In this document: piece after piece, positions 21,299-29,694 of the stretch
Layout of the letters: every line of letters begins with the position of its first letter
How positions within the stretch are numbered: the stretch's first letter is position 1
Assembly (NCBI GenBank): GCA_014649575.1
Contig: BMTH01000029.1
Location: 1 to 37,482 of the forward strand
Length of the DNA: 37,482 bases
DNA from: Streptomyces griseoincarnatus
GTDB taxonomy: Bacteria > Actinomycetota > Actinomycetes > Streptomycetales > Streptomycetaceae
Reading direction: 5' to 3'
Notes under the pieces: generated by a model
Databases searched by the model: none
What the model was told of the DNA's origin: nothing
Seen by the model: the letters and a program-made list of their open reading frames with translations, nothing else
Made by a program: the position numbers and the translations under genes

Positions 21299-22611
21299 CA
21301 GCGGAGGAACCCTTCGTAATTGCGCTGCTGGAGCTGGCTCTCGATCTGCTTCACCGTCTCGAGACCGACACCCACGATGATCAGGATGCTCGTCCCGCCG
21401 AACGGGAAGTTCTGGTTTGCCCCGAAACCAACCAACGCCATCGTCGGTACGAGAGCGATCAGACCCAAGTACAGCGAACCCGGCCAGGTGATCCGGTTGA
21501 GTACGTAGCTCAGGTACTCAGCGGTCGGTCGGCCAGCCCGGATGCCCGGGATGAAGCCACCATACTTCTTCATGTTGTCCGCGACTTCCTCGGGGTTGAA
21601 CGAGATGGCCACGTAGAAGAACGCGAAGAAGACGATGAGCAAGAAGTACAGCGTCACGTAGATCGGGTGGTCACCGCGGACGAGGTGGGACTCGATCCAG
21701 GTCTTCCAGCCCGAGGTGCCGCTGGAGAACTGCGCGATGAGCGCCGGGATGTACAGCAGCGACGAGGCGAAGATGACCGGGATCACACCGGCCTGGTTGA
21801 CCTTCAGCGGGATGTAGGTCGACGTACCGCCGTAGGACCGGCGGCCGATCATGCGCTTCGCGTACTGGACGGGGATCCGGCGCTGGGCCTGCTCGACGAA
21901 GACGACCAGGCCGACCATGACCAGGCCGACGGCGACGACGGTGCCGAACTCGATCCAGCCGTCCGCCAGGCTGCCCTGCTCCTTGATGGCCCACAGGGCG
22001 GAGGGGAAGGTGGCGGCGATCGAGATGAACATGAGGATCGACATGCCGTTGCCGATGCCGCGGTCGGTGATGAGCTCACCGAGCCACATGACCGCGGCCG
22101 TGCCGGCGGTCATGGTGATGACCATGGTGATGGTCACGAAGATCGACTGGTCGGGGACGATCTGGCTCGCGACCGGGCAGCCCTGGAAGAGGGCGCCGCT
22201 GCGGGCGGTGGCCACCAGGCCGGTGCCCTGGAGGATGGCGAGCGCGATCGTCAGGTAGCGGGTGTACTGCGTGATCTTCGCCGTGCCGGCCTGCCCCTCC
22301 TTCTTCAGGGCTTCCAGGCGCGGGATCACCACGGTCAGCAGCTGCAGAATGATGCTCGCCGTGATGTACGGCATGATCCCGAGCGCGAAGACCGTGATCT
22401 GGAGCAGCGCGCCGCCGCTGAACATGTTCACCAGACCGAACAGGCCCTGGTTCGCCTGGGCGGCGTCGATACAGGTCTGGACGTTCCGGTAGTCGACACC
22501 CGGGATGGGTACGTGCGTACCGACGCGGTACACCACGATGATGCCGAGCGTGAAGAGCAGCTTCTTGCGCAGGTCGGGCGTCTTGAACGCCCGGGCGAAC
22601 GCGGTGAGCAC
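21298..22611 (-). CDS. secY: Preprotein translocase subunit SecY
   Basis: The 437-residue channel subunit of the Sec translocon has ten membrane segments. RVGTHVPIPGVDYRN after the first helix, MFSGGALLQITVFALGIMP, SYGGTSTYIPLKVNQAGVIP and YVAISFNPEEVADNMKKYGG are family landmarks. GTG 22611 is preceded by GGAGG. A long spacer with a strong hairpin separates it from rplO, so it may have its own promoter. Confidence 0.98.
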   Translation of the reverse strand: MLTAFARAFKTPDLRKKLLFTLGIIVVYRVGTHVPIPGVDYRNVQTCIDAAQANQGLFGLVNMFSGGALLQITVFALGIMPYITASIILQLLTVVIPRLEALKKEGQAGTAKITQYTRYLTIALAILQGTGLVATARSGALFQGCPVASQIVPDQSIFVTITMVITMTAGTAAVMWLGELITDRGIGNGMSILMFISIAATFPSALWAIKEQGSLADGWIEFGTVVAVGLVMVGLVVFVEQAQRRIPVQYAKRMIGRRSYGGTSTYIPLKVNQAGVIPVIFASSLLYIPALIAQFSSGTSGWKTWIESHLVRGDHPIYVTLYFLLIVFFAFFYVAISFNPEEVADNMKKYGGFIPGIRAGRPTAEYLSYVLNRITWPGSLYLGLIALVPTMALVGFGANQNFPFGGTSILIIVGVGLETVKQIESQLQQRNYEGFLR

Positions 22612-22687
22612 GGTGCCTCCTGCGACCCCCCGCGCAACTGCGTCAAGGGTGATGGTCTGAGATTCCGACTGAGGACGAATTCTTAAC

Positions 22688-22693
22688 GGTCAA
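22688..22693 (-). promoter_or_regulatory. Candidate -35 box of secY
   Basis: Minus-strand TTGACC lies about 80 bp before secY, after the hairpin at 22785-22818. The matching -10 is unclear. Confidence 0.3.
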
Positions 22694-22784
22694 CTGCCGC
22701 CCTGAGTGCCCCGCGTGGGGCTCCCGGGGTGAATGGGCAGCGCAGGCCACCTTACCGGCGACACCACCGCCCTAGGAACGACCA

Positions 22785-22818
22785 ACCGGGGATACCCCAT
22801 TTGTGGGGTATCCCCGGT
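22785..22818 (-). terminator. Strong hairpin between rplO and secY
   Basis: ACCGGGGATACCCCA (22785-22799) and TGGGGTATCCCCGGT (22804-22818) form a perfect 15-bp stem with a four-base loop, 37 bp after rplO. The downstream strand continues TGGTCGTTCC. It appears to end or attenuate the spc operon before secY. Confidence 0.88.
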
Positions 22819-22854
22819 CGGGATCGCTCTACGTCATCGAGACACCTGACGGAG

Positions 22855-23310
22855 TCAGACGAGCTCGGTGACGGTACCGCCGGCGGCGGTGATCTTCTCC
22901 TTGGCGGAGCCGGAGACGGCGTCGACCGTCACCTGCAGCGCCACGGAGATCTCGCCCTGGCCCAGGACCTTGACGAGGCTGTTCTTGCGCACGGCGCCCT
23001 TGGCGACCAGGTCCTCGACCGTGACCTCTCCGCCCTCGGGGTAGAGGGAGGCGAGCTTGTCCAGGTTCACGACCTGGTACTCGGTCTTGAACGGGTTCTT
23101 GAAGCCCTTCAGCTTCGGGAGACGCATGTGGAGGGGCATCTGGCCACCCTCGAAGCGCTCCGGAACCTGGTAACGGGCCTTGGTGCCCTTGGTACCACGA
23201 CCGGCCGTCTTACCCTTCGACGCCTCACCACGACCGACACGGGTCTTCGCGGTCTTGGCACCGGGGGCGGGACGGAGGTTGTGGATCTTGAGCGGGTTGT
23301 TCTCCGCCAT
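22855..23310 (-). CDS. rplO: 50S ribosomal protein L15
   Basis: L15 has 151 residues. It shows KIHNLRPAPGAKTAKTRVGR, GRGTKGTKARYQVPERFEGG and MPLHMRLPKLKGFKNPFKTEY. It is two bases after rpmD and is followed by the strongest hairpin of the cluster. Confidence 0.98.
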   Translation of the reverse strand: MAENNPLKIHNLRPAPGAKTAKTRVGRGEASKGKTAGRGTKGTKARYQVPERFEGGQMPLHMRLPKLKGFKNPFKTEYQVVNLDKLASLYPEGGEVTVEDLVAKGAVRKNSLVKVLGQGEISVALQVTVDAVSGSAKEKITAAGGTVTELV

Positions 23311-23312
23311 GA

Positions 23313-23495
23313 TCAGTCGACCTCCTCGACCGTCACGAGGTGGCGGACGGTGTGCACCATGCCGCGGAACTCGGGGCGGTCCTCCTTGACGACCTGCGTG
23401 TTGATGCCCTTGAGACCAAGGGAGCGCAGGGTGTCACGGTGGTTCTGCTTGCTGCCGATGTAGGACTTGACCTGCGTAATCTTCAGCTGCGCCAT
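23313..23495 (-). CDS. rpmD: 50S ribosomal protein L30
   Basis: L30 has 60 residues, reading MAQLKITQVKSYIGSKQNHR and GLKGINTQVVKEDRPEFRGM. Two bases separate it from rpsE upstream and rplO downstream, which suggests translational coupling. The longer frame to 23687 is a read-through in rpsE and is rejected. Confidence 0.97.
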   Translation of the reverse strand: MAQLKITQVKSYIGSKQNHRDTLRSLGLKGINTQVVKEDRPEFRGMVHTVRHLVTVEEVD

Positions 23496-23497
23496 GA

Positions 23498-24103
23498 TTA
23501 CGCACCCGCCCCTGCACGCGCACGCAGCAGAGCCGCGGGGGCGACGTCCTCGAGCGGCAGACCACGGCGGGCCGCGATCTCCTCGGGACGCTGCAGACCC
23601 TTCAGGGCCTCCACGGTCGCGTGCACGATGTTGATGGCGTTGTCGGAGCCGAGCGACTTCGACAGCACGTCGTGGATACCGGCGCACTCGAGCACGGCAC
23701 GCACCGGACCACCGGCGATCACACCGGTACCCGGGGACGCGGGCTTGAGCAGCACGACGCCGGCAGCCTTCTCACCCTGGATGGGGTGCGGGATGGTGCC
23801 CTGGATGCGGGGGACCTTGAAGAAGTGCTTCTTGGCCTCCTCAACGCCCTTGGCGATGGCGGCCGGCACCTCCTTGGCCTTGCCGTATCCGACACCCACG
23901 GTGCCGTCACCGTCGCCCACCACGACCAGCGCGGTGAAGCTGAAGCGACGACCACCCTTCACAACCTTGGCGACACGGTTGATCGCGACGACGCGCTCAA
24001 CGTATGCGGTCTTCTCGGCGGCAGCTGCGCCGCCGTCACGGCCCTTCCGGTCCCGCCGCTCGCCGCCACCGGCACCGCCACCGCGGCGCTGGGGTCCAGC
24101 CAT
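23498..24103 (-). CDS. rpsE: 30S ribosomal protein S5
   Basis: S5 has 201 residues. A Gly/Arg-rich extension of about 30 residues (PQRRGGGAGGGERRDRKGRD) precedes the double-stranded-RNA-binding part: YVERVVAINRVAKVVKGGRR, GDGDGTVGVGYGKAKEVPAA and RPASPG-like PASPGTGVIAGGPVRAVLEC. S5 contributes to decoding accuracy. It is 41 bp after rplR. Confidence 0.98.
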   Translation of the reverse strand: MAGPQRRGGGAGGGERRDRKGRDGGAAAAEKTAYVERVVAINRVAKVVKGGRRFSFTALVVVGDGDGTVGVGYGKAKEVPAAIAKGVEEAKKHFFKVPRIQGTIPHPIQGEKAAGVVLLKPASPGTGVIAGGPVRAVLECAGIHDVLSKSLGSDNAINIVHATVEALKGLQRPEEIAARRGLPLEDVAPAALLRARAGAGA

Positions 24104-24144
24104 TGGAATTACCTCTCTCTGTTTCCGCTAGCTACGGAACCGGC

Positions 24145-24528
24145 TCAGAACTTCAGTCCGGCTTCGCGGGCGGCGTCCGCCAGAGCGGCGATGCGCCCGG
24201 CGTACTGGTTGCCACCACGGTCGAACACGACGGCCTCGACACCGGCGGCCTTGGCGCGCTCGGCGACCAGGGCGCCGACCTGCTTGGCCTGCGCGGACTT
24301 GTCGCCCTCGCCGCCGCGGACCGACGCGTCCAGGGTGGACGCCGACGCCAGGGTGTGACCCTTCAGGTCGTCGATCACCTGCGCCACGATGTGGCGGTTG
24401 GAACGGGTCACGACCAGGCGAGGACGCTCGGCGGTACCGGCGACCTTCTTGCGGATCCGGATGTGACGACGCTTGATAGCAGCACGCTTGTACGCGTCGC
24501 CCTTGAGGATCTTCTGCCCGTATGCCAT
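24145..24528 (-). CDS. rplR: 50S ribosomal protein L18
   Basis: L18 has 127 residues and binds 5S rRNA. RRHIRIRKKVAGTAERPRL, VTRSNRHIVAQVIDD and the end VVFDRGGNQYAGRIAALADA are typical. It lies three bases after rplF. Confidence 0.98.
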   Translation of the reverse strand: MAYGQKILKGDAYKRAAIKRRHIRIRKKVAGTAERPRLVVTRSNRHIVAQVIDDLKGHTLASASTLDASVRGGEGDKSAQAKQVGALVAERAKAAGVEAVVFDRGGNQYAGRIAALADAAREAGLKF

Positions 24529-24531
24529 GGC

Positions 24532-25071
24532 TTACTTACCCGCCTTTCCGACCTTGCGGCGGATGACTTCGCCCTCGTACTTGACGCCCTTGGCCTTGTA
24601 CGGGTCGGGCTTGCGCAGCTTGCGGATGTTGGCCGCAACCTCGCCGACCTTCTGGTTGTCGATGCCCTCGACCGAGAACCGGGTCGGGGACTCCACCTTG
24701 AAGGTGATGCCCTCGGGGGCCTCGACCGTGATCGGGTGGCTGTAGCCGAGGGAGAACTCCAGGTTCGAACCCTTGGCGACAACGCGGTAACCGACACCGC
24801 TGATCTCGAGCTTCTTCACGTAACCCTGGGTCACGCCGGTGATCATGTTCGCCACCAGCGTGCGGGACAGGCCGTGCAGGGCCTTGTTCTGACGCTCGTC
24901 GTTGGGGCGGGTGACGTTCAGGACGCCGTCCTCACCCTTGGCGATCTCGATCGGCGCCACGACGGTGTGGGTCAGCGTGCCCTTGGGGCCCTTGACCGTG
25001 ACCGTGCGGCCGTCGATGGTGACGTCCACGCCGGCGGGAACCGCGATGGGGAGCTTGCCGATACGCGACAT
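24532..25071 (-). CDS. rplF: 50S ribosomal protein L6
   Basis: L6 has 179 residues in two related domains. MSRIGKLPIAVPAGVDVTID, KGPKGTLTHTV, NMITGVTQGYVKKLEISGVG and the C-terminal RKPDPYKAKGVKYEGEVIRR are diagnostic. It lies 24 bp after rpsH. Confidence 0.98.
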   Translation of the reverse strand: MSRIGKLPIAVPAGVDVTIDGRTVTVKGPKGTLTHTVVAPIEIAKGEDGVLNVTRPNDERQNKALHGLSRTLVANMITGVTQGYVKKLEISGVGYRVVAKGSNLEFSLGYSHPITVEAPEGITFKVESPTRFSVEGIDNQKVGEVAANIRKLRKPDPYKAKGVKYEGEVIRRKVGKAGK

Positions 25072-25095
25072 AGCTGTTTCCTCCGTTCCCTTCTG

Positions 25096-25494
25096 CTACC
25101 AGACGTAGGCGAGGACTTCCCCACCCACGCCCTTCTTGCCGGCCTGCTTGTCGGTGAGAAGCCCGTGCGACGTGGAGATGATCGCCACGCCGAGGCCGCC
25201 GAGCACCTTCGGCAGGTTGGTGGACTTCGCGTACACCCGGAGACCGGGCTTGGAGATCCGCTTGATGCCCGCGATGGAGCGCTCACGGTTGGGGCCGAAC
25301 TTCAGCTCCAGGACGAGGTTCTTGCCGACCTCGGCGTCCTCGACCTTCCAGCCCGTGATGAAGCCCTCCTGCTGGAGGATCTCCGCGATGTGCGACTTGA
25401 TCTTCGAGTGCGGCATCGCCACGGTGTCGTGGTATGCCGAGTTCGCGTTCCGCAGACGCGTAAGCATGTCTGCGATCGGATCAGTCATGGTCAT
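25096..25494 (-). CDS. rpsH: 30S ribosomal protein S8
   Basis: S8 has 132 residues and binds the central domain of 16S rRNA; in E. coli it also represses the spc operon. MTMTDPIADMLTRLRNANSA, PHSKIKSHIAEILQQEGFI and STSHGLLTDKQAGKKGVGGE are landmarks. The ATG at 25494 with GAAGG eight bases upstream is chosen over the ORF start at 25539. A 211-bp spacer separates it from rpsZ; it shows no gene and no strong hairpin. Confidence 0.97.
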   Translation of the reverse strand: MTMTDPIADMLTRLRNANSAYHDTVAMPHSKIKSHIAEILQQEGFITGWKVEDAEVGKNLVLELKFGPNRERSIAGIKRISKPGLRVYAKSTNLPKVLGGLGVAIISTSHGLLTDKQAGKKGVGGEVLAYVW

Positions 25495-25705
25495 GAATTG
25501 GCCTTCGGCCTCTCTCGCCGGGGTTTCCTGGTGCGCCATCCCTCTCCCCGATCCGAGACGGGACGGGTGCGGCGCGGTGGACCTACGGCGTAGTAAGTCG
25601 TACGGGCACGGCAGGTGCCCAACCCCACAAGCCTAAGCCATGCGGAGCGGGGCTCCTGCCGTTCCCATTGCTTACCGAGAGCCCTGGGAGTCCGGAACTA
25701 CCGGA

Positions 25706-25891
25706 TTACCAGGAGCTCTTGGTCACGCCCGGCAGCTCGCCACGGTGAGCCATCTCACGAAGGCACACGCGGCACAGGCCGAACTTGCGGTACACGGAGT
25801 GGGGACGGCCGCAGCGCTGGCAGCGGGTGTAGCCACGCACACCGAACTTGGGCTTGCGAGCAGCCTTCGCGATGAGAGCCTTCTTCGCCAT
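25706..25891 (-). CDS. rpsZ: 30S ribosomal protein S14 type Z, zinc-binding form
   Basis: This 61-residue S14 reads MAKKALIAKAARKPKFGVRG and carries CQRC (24-27) and CRVC (40-43), the zinc ribbon of the C+ form. Streptomyces typically also encode a longer zinc-free S14 elsewhere. It begins five bases after the rplE stop. Confidence 0.97.
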   Translation of the reverse strand: MAKKALIAKAARKPKFGVRGYTRCQRCGRPHSVYRKFGLCRVCLREMAHRGELPGVTKSSW

Positions 25892-25896
25892 CTCGC

Positions 25897-26454
25897 TCAC
25901 GCCTCCTTGAACGGGAAGCCGAGGTGACGGAGAAGGGCACGGCCCTCTTCGTCGTTGGTCGCCGTGGTCACCACGGTGATGTCCATACCCCGGACGCGGT
26001 CGATCTTGTCCTGGTCGATCTCGTGGAACATGACCTGCTCCGTGAGACCGAAGGTGTAGTTGCCACGGCCGTCGAACTGCTTGGGGGACAGACCGCGGAA
26101 GTCGCGGATGCGCGGGAGCGCGAGCGACAGGGTGCGGTCCAGGAACTCCCACATGCGGTCGCCACGGAGCGTGACGTGGGCACCGATCGGCTGGCCCTCA
26201 CGCAGCTTGAACTGCGCGATGGACTTGCGGGCCTTGGTGACGGCCGGCTTCTGACCGGTGATCGTGGTGAGGTCGCGGATGGCGCCCTCGATCAGCTTGG
26301 AGTCGCGGGCGGCGTCGCCCACACCCATGTTGACCACGATCTTGACGAGGCCGGGAACCTGCATGACGTTCTCGTAGGAGAACTGCTCGCGCAGCTTGCC
26401 CGCGATCTCCTCGCGGTACTTCGTCTTCAGACGCGGAGTGGTGGTGGTCGTCAT
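25897..26454 (-). CDS. rplE: 50S ribosomal protein L5
   Basis: L5 has 185 residues and links 5S rRNA to the large subunit. LREQFSYENVMQVPGLVKIV, KARKSIAQFKLREGQPIGAH and FDGRGNYTFGLTEQVMFHEI are diagnostic. Its ATG overlaps the rplX stop by one base (TGATG). Confidence 0.98.
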   Translation of the reverse strand: MTTTTTPRLKTKYREEIAGKLREQFSYENVMQVPGLVKIVVNMGVGDAARDSKLIEGAIRDLTTITGQKPAVTKARKSIAQFKLREGQPIGAHVTLRGDRMWEFLDRTLSLALPRIRDFRGLSPKQFDGRGNYTFGLTEQVMFHEIDQDKIDRVRGMDITVVTTATNDEEGRALLRHLGFPFKEA

Positions 26455-26777
26455 CAGATGTCCTCACCCGTCCGCTTGGCAACGCGGATCTTGTTGCCTT
26501 CGTCGTCGAAGCGGTAACCGACGCGGGTCACGACCTTCTTGCCGTCCTTCTCCACGACCAGCTGGACGTTGGAGACGTGGATCGGGGCCTCGGTGGTGAC
26601 GATGCCGCCGGCCTGGGAACCGCGAGCCGTCGGACCGGCCTTGGTGTGCTTCTTGACCCGGTTGACACCCTCGACCAGGACGCGCTGCTCGCGCGGGAAA
26701 GCGGCAATGACCTTGCCCTGCTTGCCCTTGTCCTTGCCGGTGATGACCTGGACCAGGTCGCCCTTCTTGATCTTCAT
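26454..26777 (-). CDS. rplX: 50S ribosomal protein L24
   Basis: L24 has 107 residues and initiates 50S assembly. The KOW motif is in MKIKKGDLVQVITGKDKGKQ; VLVEGVNRVKKHTKA follows. The ATG at 26777 is preferred, with GGAGG ten bases upstream; a GTG at 26783 is too close to that site. Confidence 0.97.
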   Translation of the reverse strand: MKIKKGDLVQVITGKDKGKQGKVIAAFPREQRVLVEGVNRVKKHTKAGPTARGSQAGGIVTTEAPIHVSNVQLVVEKDGKKVVTRVGYRFDDEGNKIRVAKRTGEDI

Positions 26778-26779
26778 GC

Positions 26780-27148
26780 TCACAGCACCTCCGGCGCGAG
26801 GGAGATGATCTTCATGAACTTCTTCTCGCGCAGCTCACGGCCCACCGGGCCGAAGATACGGGTGCCACGAGGGTCGCCGTCGTTCTTCAGAATGACGGCG
26901 GCGTTCTCGTCGAAGCGGATGTACGAGCCATCCGGACGGCGGCGCTCCTTGACGGTGCGAACGATGACCGCCTTGACGACGTCACCCTTCTTCACGTTGC
27001 CACCGGGGATCGCGTCCTTGACGGTGGCGACGATGACGTCACCGATACCCGCGTAGCGGCGACCGGAGCCACCGAGCACACGGATGCAGAGGATTTCCTT
27101 CGCACCCGTGTTGTCGGCGACACGCAGTCGCGACTCCTGCTGGATCAC
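26780..27148 (-). CDS. rplN: 50S ribosomal protein L14
   Basis: L14 has 122 residues. MIQQESRLRVADNTGAKEIL, GDVIVATVKDAIPGGNVKKG and NDGDPRGTRIFGPVGREL are diagnostic. By comparison with E. coli it is the first gene of the spc operon; a GTG start with AGGAG-like sequence and the hairpin at 27177-27206 precede it. Confidence 0.98.
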   Translation of the reverse strand: MIQQESRLRVADNTGAKEILCIRVLGGSGRRYAGIGDVIVATVKDAIPGGNVKKGDVVKAVIVRTVKERRRPDGSYIRFDENAAVILKNDGDPRGTRIFGPVGRELREKKFMKIISLAPEVL

Positions 27149-27176
27149 GTCTATCTCCTGAATGTCTGCCGGTTCC

Positions 27177-27206
27177 CCGGGAGCCGCTCAGCGGAGCGGC
27201 TCCCGG
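27177..27206 (-). terminator. Hairpin at the S10/spc boundary
   Basis: CCGGGAGCCGCT (27177-27188) and AGCGGCTCCCGG (27195-27206) pair perfectly with a six-base loop. A second smaller stem TCCTGCG/CGCAGGA (27222-27245) lies between it and the rpsQ stop. Together they fill the 100-bp gap between rpsQ and rplN. Confidence 0.8.
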
Positions 27207-27248
27207 AGCCTGGCGGAACTGTCCTGCGAGGAATGCCCCGCAGGAGAT

Positions 27249-27536
27249 TTACTTGGCCTTCTCGAGGATCTCGACGACGCGCCAGCGCTTCGTCGCGGAC
27301 AGCGGCCGGGTCTCCATGAGGAGGACGCGGTCGCCGACACCCGCGGCGTTCTGCTCGTCGTGCGCCTTGAGCTTGTTCGTACGGCGGATGACCTTGCCGT
27401 ACAGCGCGTGCTTCACGCGGTCCTCGACAGCGACGACGACGGTCTTGTCCATCTTGTCGCTGACGACCAGACCCTCACGGGTCTTGCGGAAACCGCGGGC
27501 GGCCTTCGTCTCTTCAGTCACGTTGTTCTCGCTCAT
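27249..27536 (-). CDS. rpsQ: 30S ribosomal protein S17
   Basis: S17 has 95 residues, an OB-fold. KTREGLVVSDKMDKTVVVAV and GDRVLLMETRPLSATKRWRV are typical. Its ATG overlaps the rpmC stop by four bases (ATGA). It is last gene of the S10 operon by comparison with E. coli. Confidence 0.98.
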   Translation of the reverse strand: MSENNVTEETKAARGFRKTREGLVVSDKMDKTVVVAVEDRVKHALYGKVIRRTNKLKAHDEQNAAGVGDRVLLMETRPLSATKRWRVVEILEKAK

Positions 27537-27757
27537 GCGCTCTCCACCGTCTCGATGCCCAGCTCGCGCTCACGCATCAGGGTGTAGATCCGCGCGATGT
27601 CCTTGCGGACGGCCTTGAGCCGACCGTGGTTCTCGAGCTGACCCGTGGCCGCCTGGAAGCGGAGGTTGAACAGCTCTTCCTTGGCCTCGCGGAGCTTCGC
27701 CAGAAGCTCCTCGTTGCCCAGCTCGCGCAGCTCTGACGCCTTGGTACCGGCCGACAT
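27533..27757 (-). CDS. rpmC: 50S ribosomal protein L29
   Basis: L29 has 74 residues in a coiled hairpin near the exit tunnel. ELRELGNEELLAKLREAKEE and LRFQAATGQLENHGRLKAVR are diagnostic. The ATG at 27757 overlaps the rplP stop (TGATG). Confidence 0.97.
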   Translation of the reverse strand: MSAGTKASELRELGNEELLAKLREAKEELFNLRFQAATGQLENHGRLKAVRKDIARIYTLMRERELGIETVESA

Positions 27758-28176
27758 CACGCTTCACCTGCCTCGCGCTTGACGATCTTGCACTTCATCG
27801 GCAGCTTGTGAGCCGCACGGGTCAGGGCCTCGCGCGCGATCTTCTCGTTGGGGTACGACAGCTCGAACATGACGCGTCCGGGCTTGACGTTGGCCACCCA
27901 CCACTCCGGGGAGCCCTTACCGGAACCCATGCGGGTCTCGGCCGGCTTCTTGGTGAGGGGGCGGTCCGGGTAGATGTTGATCCAGACCTTGCCGCCACGC
28001 TTGATGTGGCGGGTCATGGCGATACGAGCCGCTTCGATCTGGCGGTTCGTCACGTACGCCGGGGTGAGCGCCTGGATGCCGTACTCGCCGAACGCAACCT
28101 GCGTGCCACCCTTCGACATGCCGTTGCGCTTCGGGTGGTGCTGCTTGCGGTGCTTGACCCTACGGGGGATCAGCAT
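27757..28176 (-). CDS. rplP: 50S ribosomal protein L16
   Basis: L16 has 139 residues and lies near the A-site tRNA. MLIPRRVKHRKQHHPKRNGM, FGEYGIQALTPAYVTNRQIE and MGSGKGSPEWWVANVKPGRV are diagnostic. It follows rpsC by five bases. Confidence 0.98.
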   Translation of the reverse strand: MLIPRRVKHRKQHHPKRNGMSKGGTQVAFGEYGIQALTPAYVTNRQIEAARIAMTRHIKRGGKVWINIYPDRPLTKKPAETRMGSGKGSPEWWVANVKPGRVMFELSYPNEKIAREALTRAAHKLPMKCKIVKREAGEA

Positions 28177-28181
28177 GGTGG

Positions 28182-29009
28182 TCAGGCCTCCGTTCCGGTG
28201 CTCTCAGCCGGAGCGGCCGCCGGAGCCTCGGCCTTGGGGGCCTCGGCAGCGGGAGCCTGCTGCGGCTTGCGACCGCGACCGCCACGCTCGCCACCGCGGC
28301 CACCACGGGCCGGGCGGTCGGCACCGCCACGGGCCGGGCGGTTGCCGGCGCGGGCAGCGGCGTTCTCGGCGCGGACCTCGGCGATGTTCTTGACGTCGCC
28401 CTTGTAGATCCAGACCTTCACGCCGATGCGGCCGAAGGTCGTCTTGGCCTCGAAGAAGCCGTAGTCCACGTTCGCGCGGAGCGTGTGCAGGGGCACACGG
28501 CCCTCGCGGTAGAACTCCGAGCGGGACATCTCGGCGCCACCGAGGCGGCCGCCGCACTGGATCTTGATGCCCTTGGCGCCCGCCTTCATGGCCGACTGCA
28601 TGCTCTTACGCATGGCGCGGCGGAAGGAGACACGGGAGGAGAGCTGCTCGGCGACGGCCTGGGCGACCAGCTGGGCGTCGGTCTCGGGGTTCTTGACCTC
28701 GAGGATGTTCAGCTGGACCTGCTTGCCGGTGAGCTTCTCGAGGTCACCGCGGATGCGGTCGGCCTCGGCGCCACGGCGGCCGATCACGATGCCCGGACGC
28801 GCGGTGTGGATGTCCACACGCACACGGTCACGGGTGCGCTCGATCTCGACCTTGGAAATGCCGGCGCGCTCCATGCCGGACGTCATCATCCGACGGATGG
28901 CGACGTCTTCCTTGACGTAGTCCTTGTACAGCTTGTCGGCGTACCAACGCGACTTGAAGTCGGTCGTGACACCGAGCCGGAACCCATGCGGGTTAACCTT
29001 CTGGCCCAT
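28182..29009 (-). CDS. rpsC: 30S ribosomal protein S3
   Basis: S3 has 275 residues against 233 in E. coli. MGQKVNPHGFRLGVTTDFKS, the KH-domain loop GIVIGRRGAEADRIRGDLEK and RVSFRRAMRKSMQSAMKAGA identify it. The extra length is a Gly/Arg/Pro/Ala-rich tail after about residue 220 (PARGGADRPARGGRGGERGG). Its ATG overlaps the rplV stop by one base (TAATG). Confidence 0.98.
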   Translation of the reverse strand: MGQKVNPHGFRLGVTTDFKSRWYADKLYKDYVKEDVAIRRMMTSGMERAGISKVEIERTRDRVRVDIHTARPGIVIGRRGAEADRIRGDLEKLTGKQVQLNILEVKNPETDAQLVAQAVAEQLSSRVSFRRAMRKSMQSAMKAGAKGIKIQCGGRLGGAEMSRSEFYREGRVPLHTLRANVDYGFFEAKTTFGRIGVKVWIYKGDVKNIAEVRAENAAARAGNRPARGGADRPARGGRGGERGGRGRKPQQAPAAEAPKAEAPAAAPAESTGTEA

Positions 29010-29356
29010 TACCGGGTTCCTTCCTTGCTGCTGACGACCACGGTGATGTGGCTGGTCCGCTTGCGGATCCGGTAGGCGCGGCCCTGGGCGCGCGGACGGA
29101 ACCGCTTCAGGGTCGGGCCCTCGTCGACGTAGGCCTCGGAAATGAAGAGGCTGTCGACATCGGTGTGGTCGTAGTTGTGCGCGGCGTTGGCAATGGCGCT
29201 GTCCAGCACCTTGCCCACCGGCACGCTCGCGGCCTGCGGGGCGAAACGCAGGACCGCCTGAGCCTCCGTGGCGTCCATGCCACGGATGAGGTCCACCACG
29301 CGGCGGGCCTTCATGGGCGTGACGCGGATGTACCGCGCCTGGGCCCTGGCTTCCAT
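29009..29356 (-). CDS. rplV: 50S ribosomal protein L22
   Basis: L22 has 115 residues and lines the exit tunnel with a long beta-hairpin. MEARAQARYIRVTPMKARRV and LKRFRPRAQGRAYRIRKRTS are diagnostic. ATG 29356 with GAAGGG upstream is preferred over an upstream ATG at 29392. Confidence 0.97.
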   Translation of the reverse strand: MEARAQARYIRVTPMKARRVVDLIRGMDATEAQAVLRFAPQAASVPVGKVLDSAIANAAHNYDHTDVDSLFISEAYVDEGPTLKRFRPRAQGRAYRIRKRTSHITVVVSSKEGTR

Positions 29357-29400
29357 GGTTGTCCCTTCAGTGTCTGTCATGGTCGATTGCACCCCGCCGA

Positions 29401-29682
29401 CTAGCGGCGCTTCGACTTCCGGTCGTCCTTGACGTGGCCCCGGAAGGTGCGGGTCGGCGAGAACTCGCCGAGCTTGTGGCCGACCATCGACTCGGTGACA
29501 AACACCGGGATGTGGGTCTTGCCGTTGTGCACCGCGATCGTGTGGCCCAGCATCGCCGGGACGATCATCGAGCGACGGGACCAGGTCTTGATGACGTTCT
29601 TGGTACCGGCTTCGTTCTGCGAGTCCACCTTCTTGATCAGGTGGTCGTCGACGAAGGGTCCCTTCTTCAAGCTACGAGGCAT
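29401..29682 (-). CDS. rpsS: 30S ribosomal protein S19
   Basis: S19 has 93 residues. MPRSLKKGPFVDDHLIKKVD, TWSRRSMIVPAMLGHTIAVH and VGHKLGEFSPTRTFRGHVKD are diagnostic. It lies 12 bases after rplB. Confidence 0.98.
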   Translation of the reverse strand: MPRSLKKGPFVDDHLIKKVDSQNEAGTKNVIKTWSRRSMIVPAMLGHTIAVHNGKTHIPVFVTESMVGHKLGEFSPTRTFRGHVKDDRKSKRR

Positions 29683-29694
29683 CTCAACCCGTCC

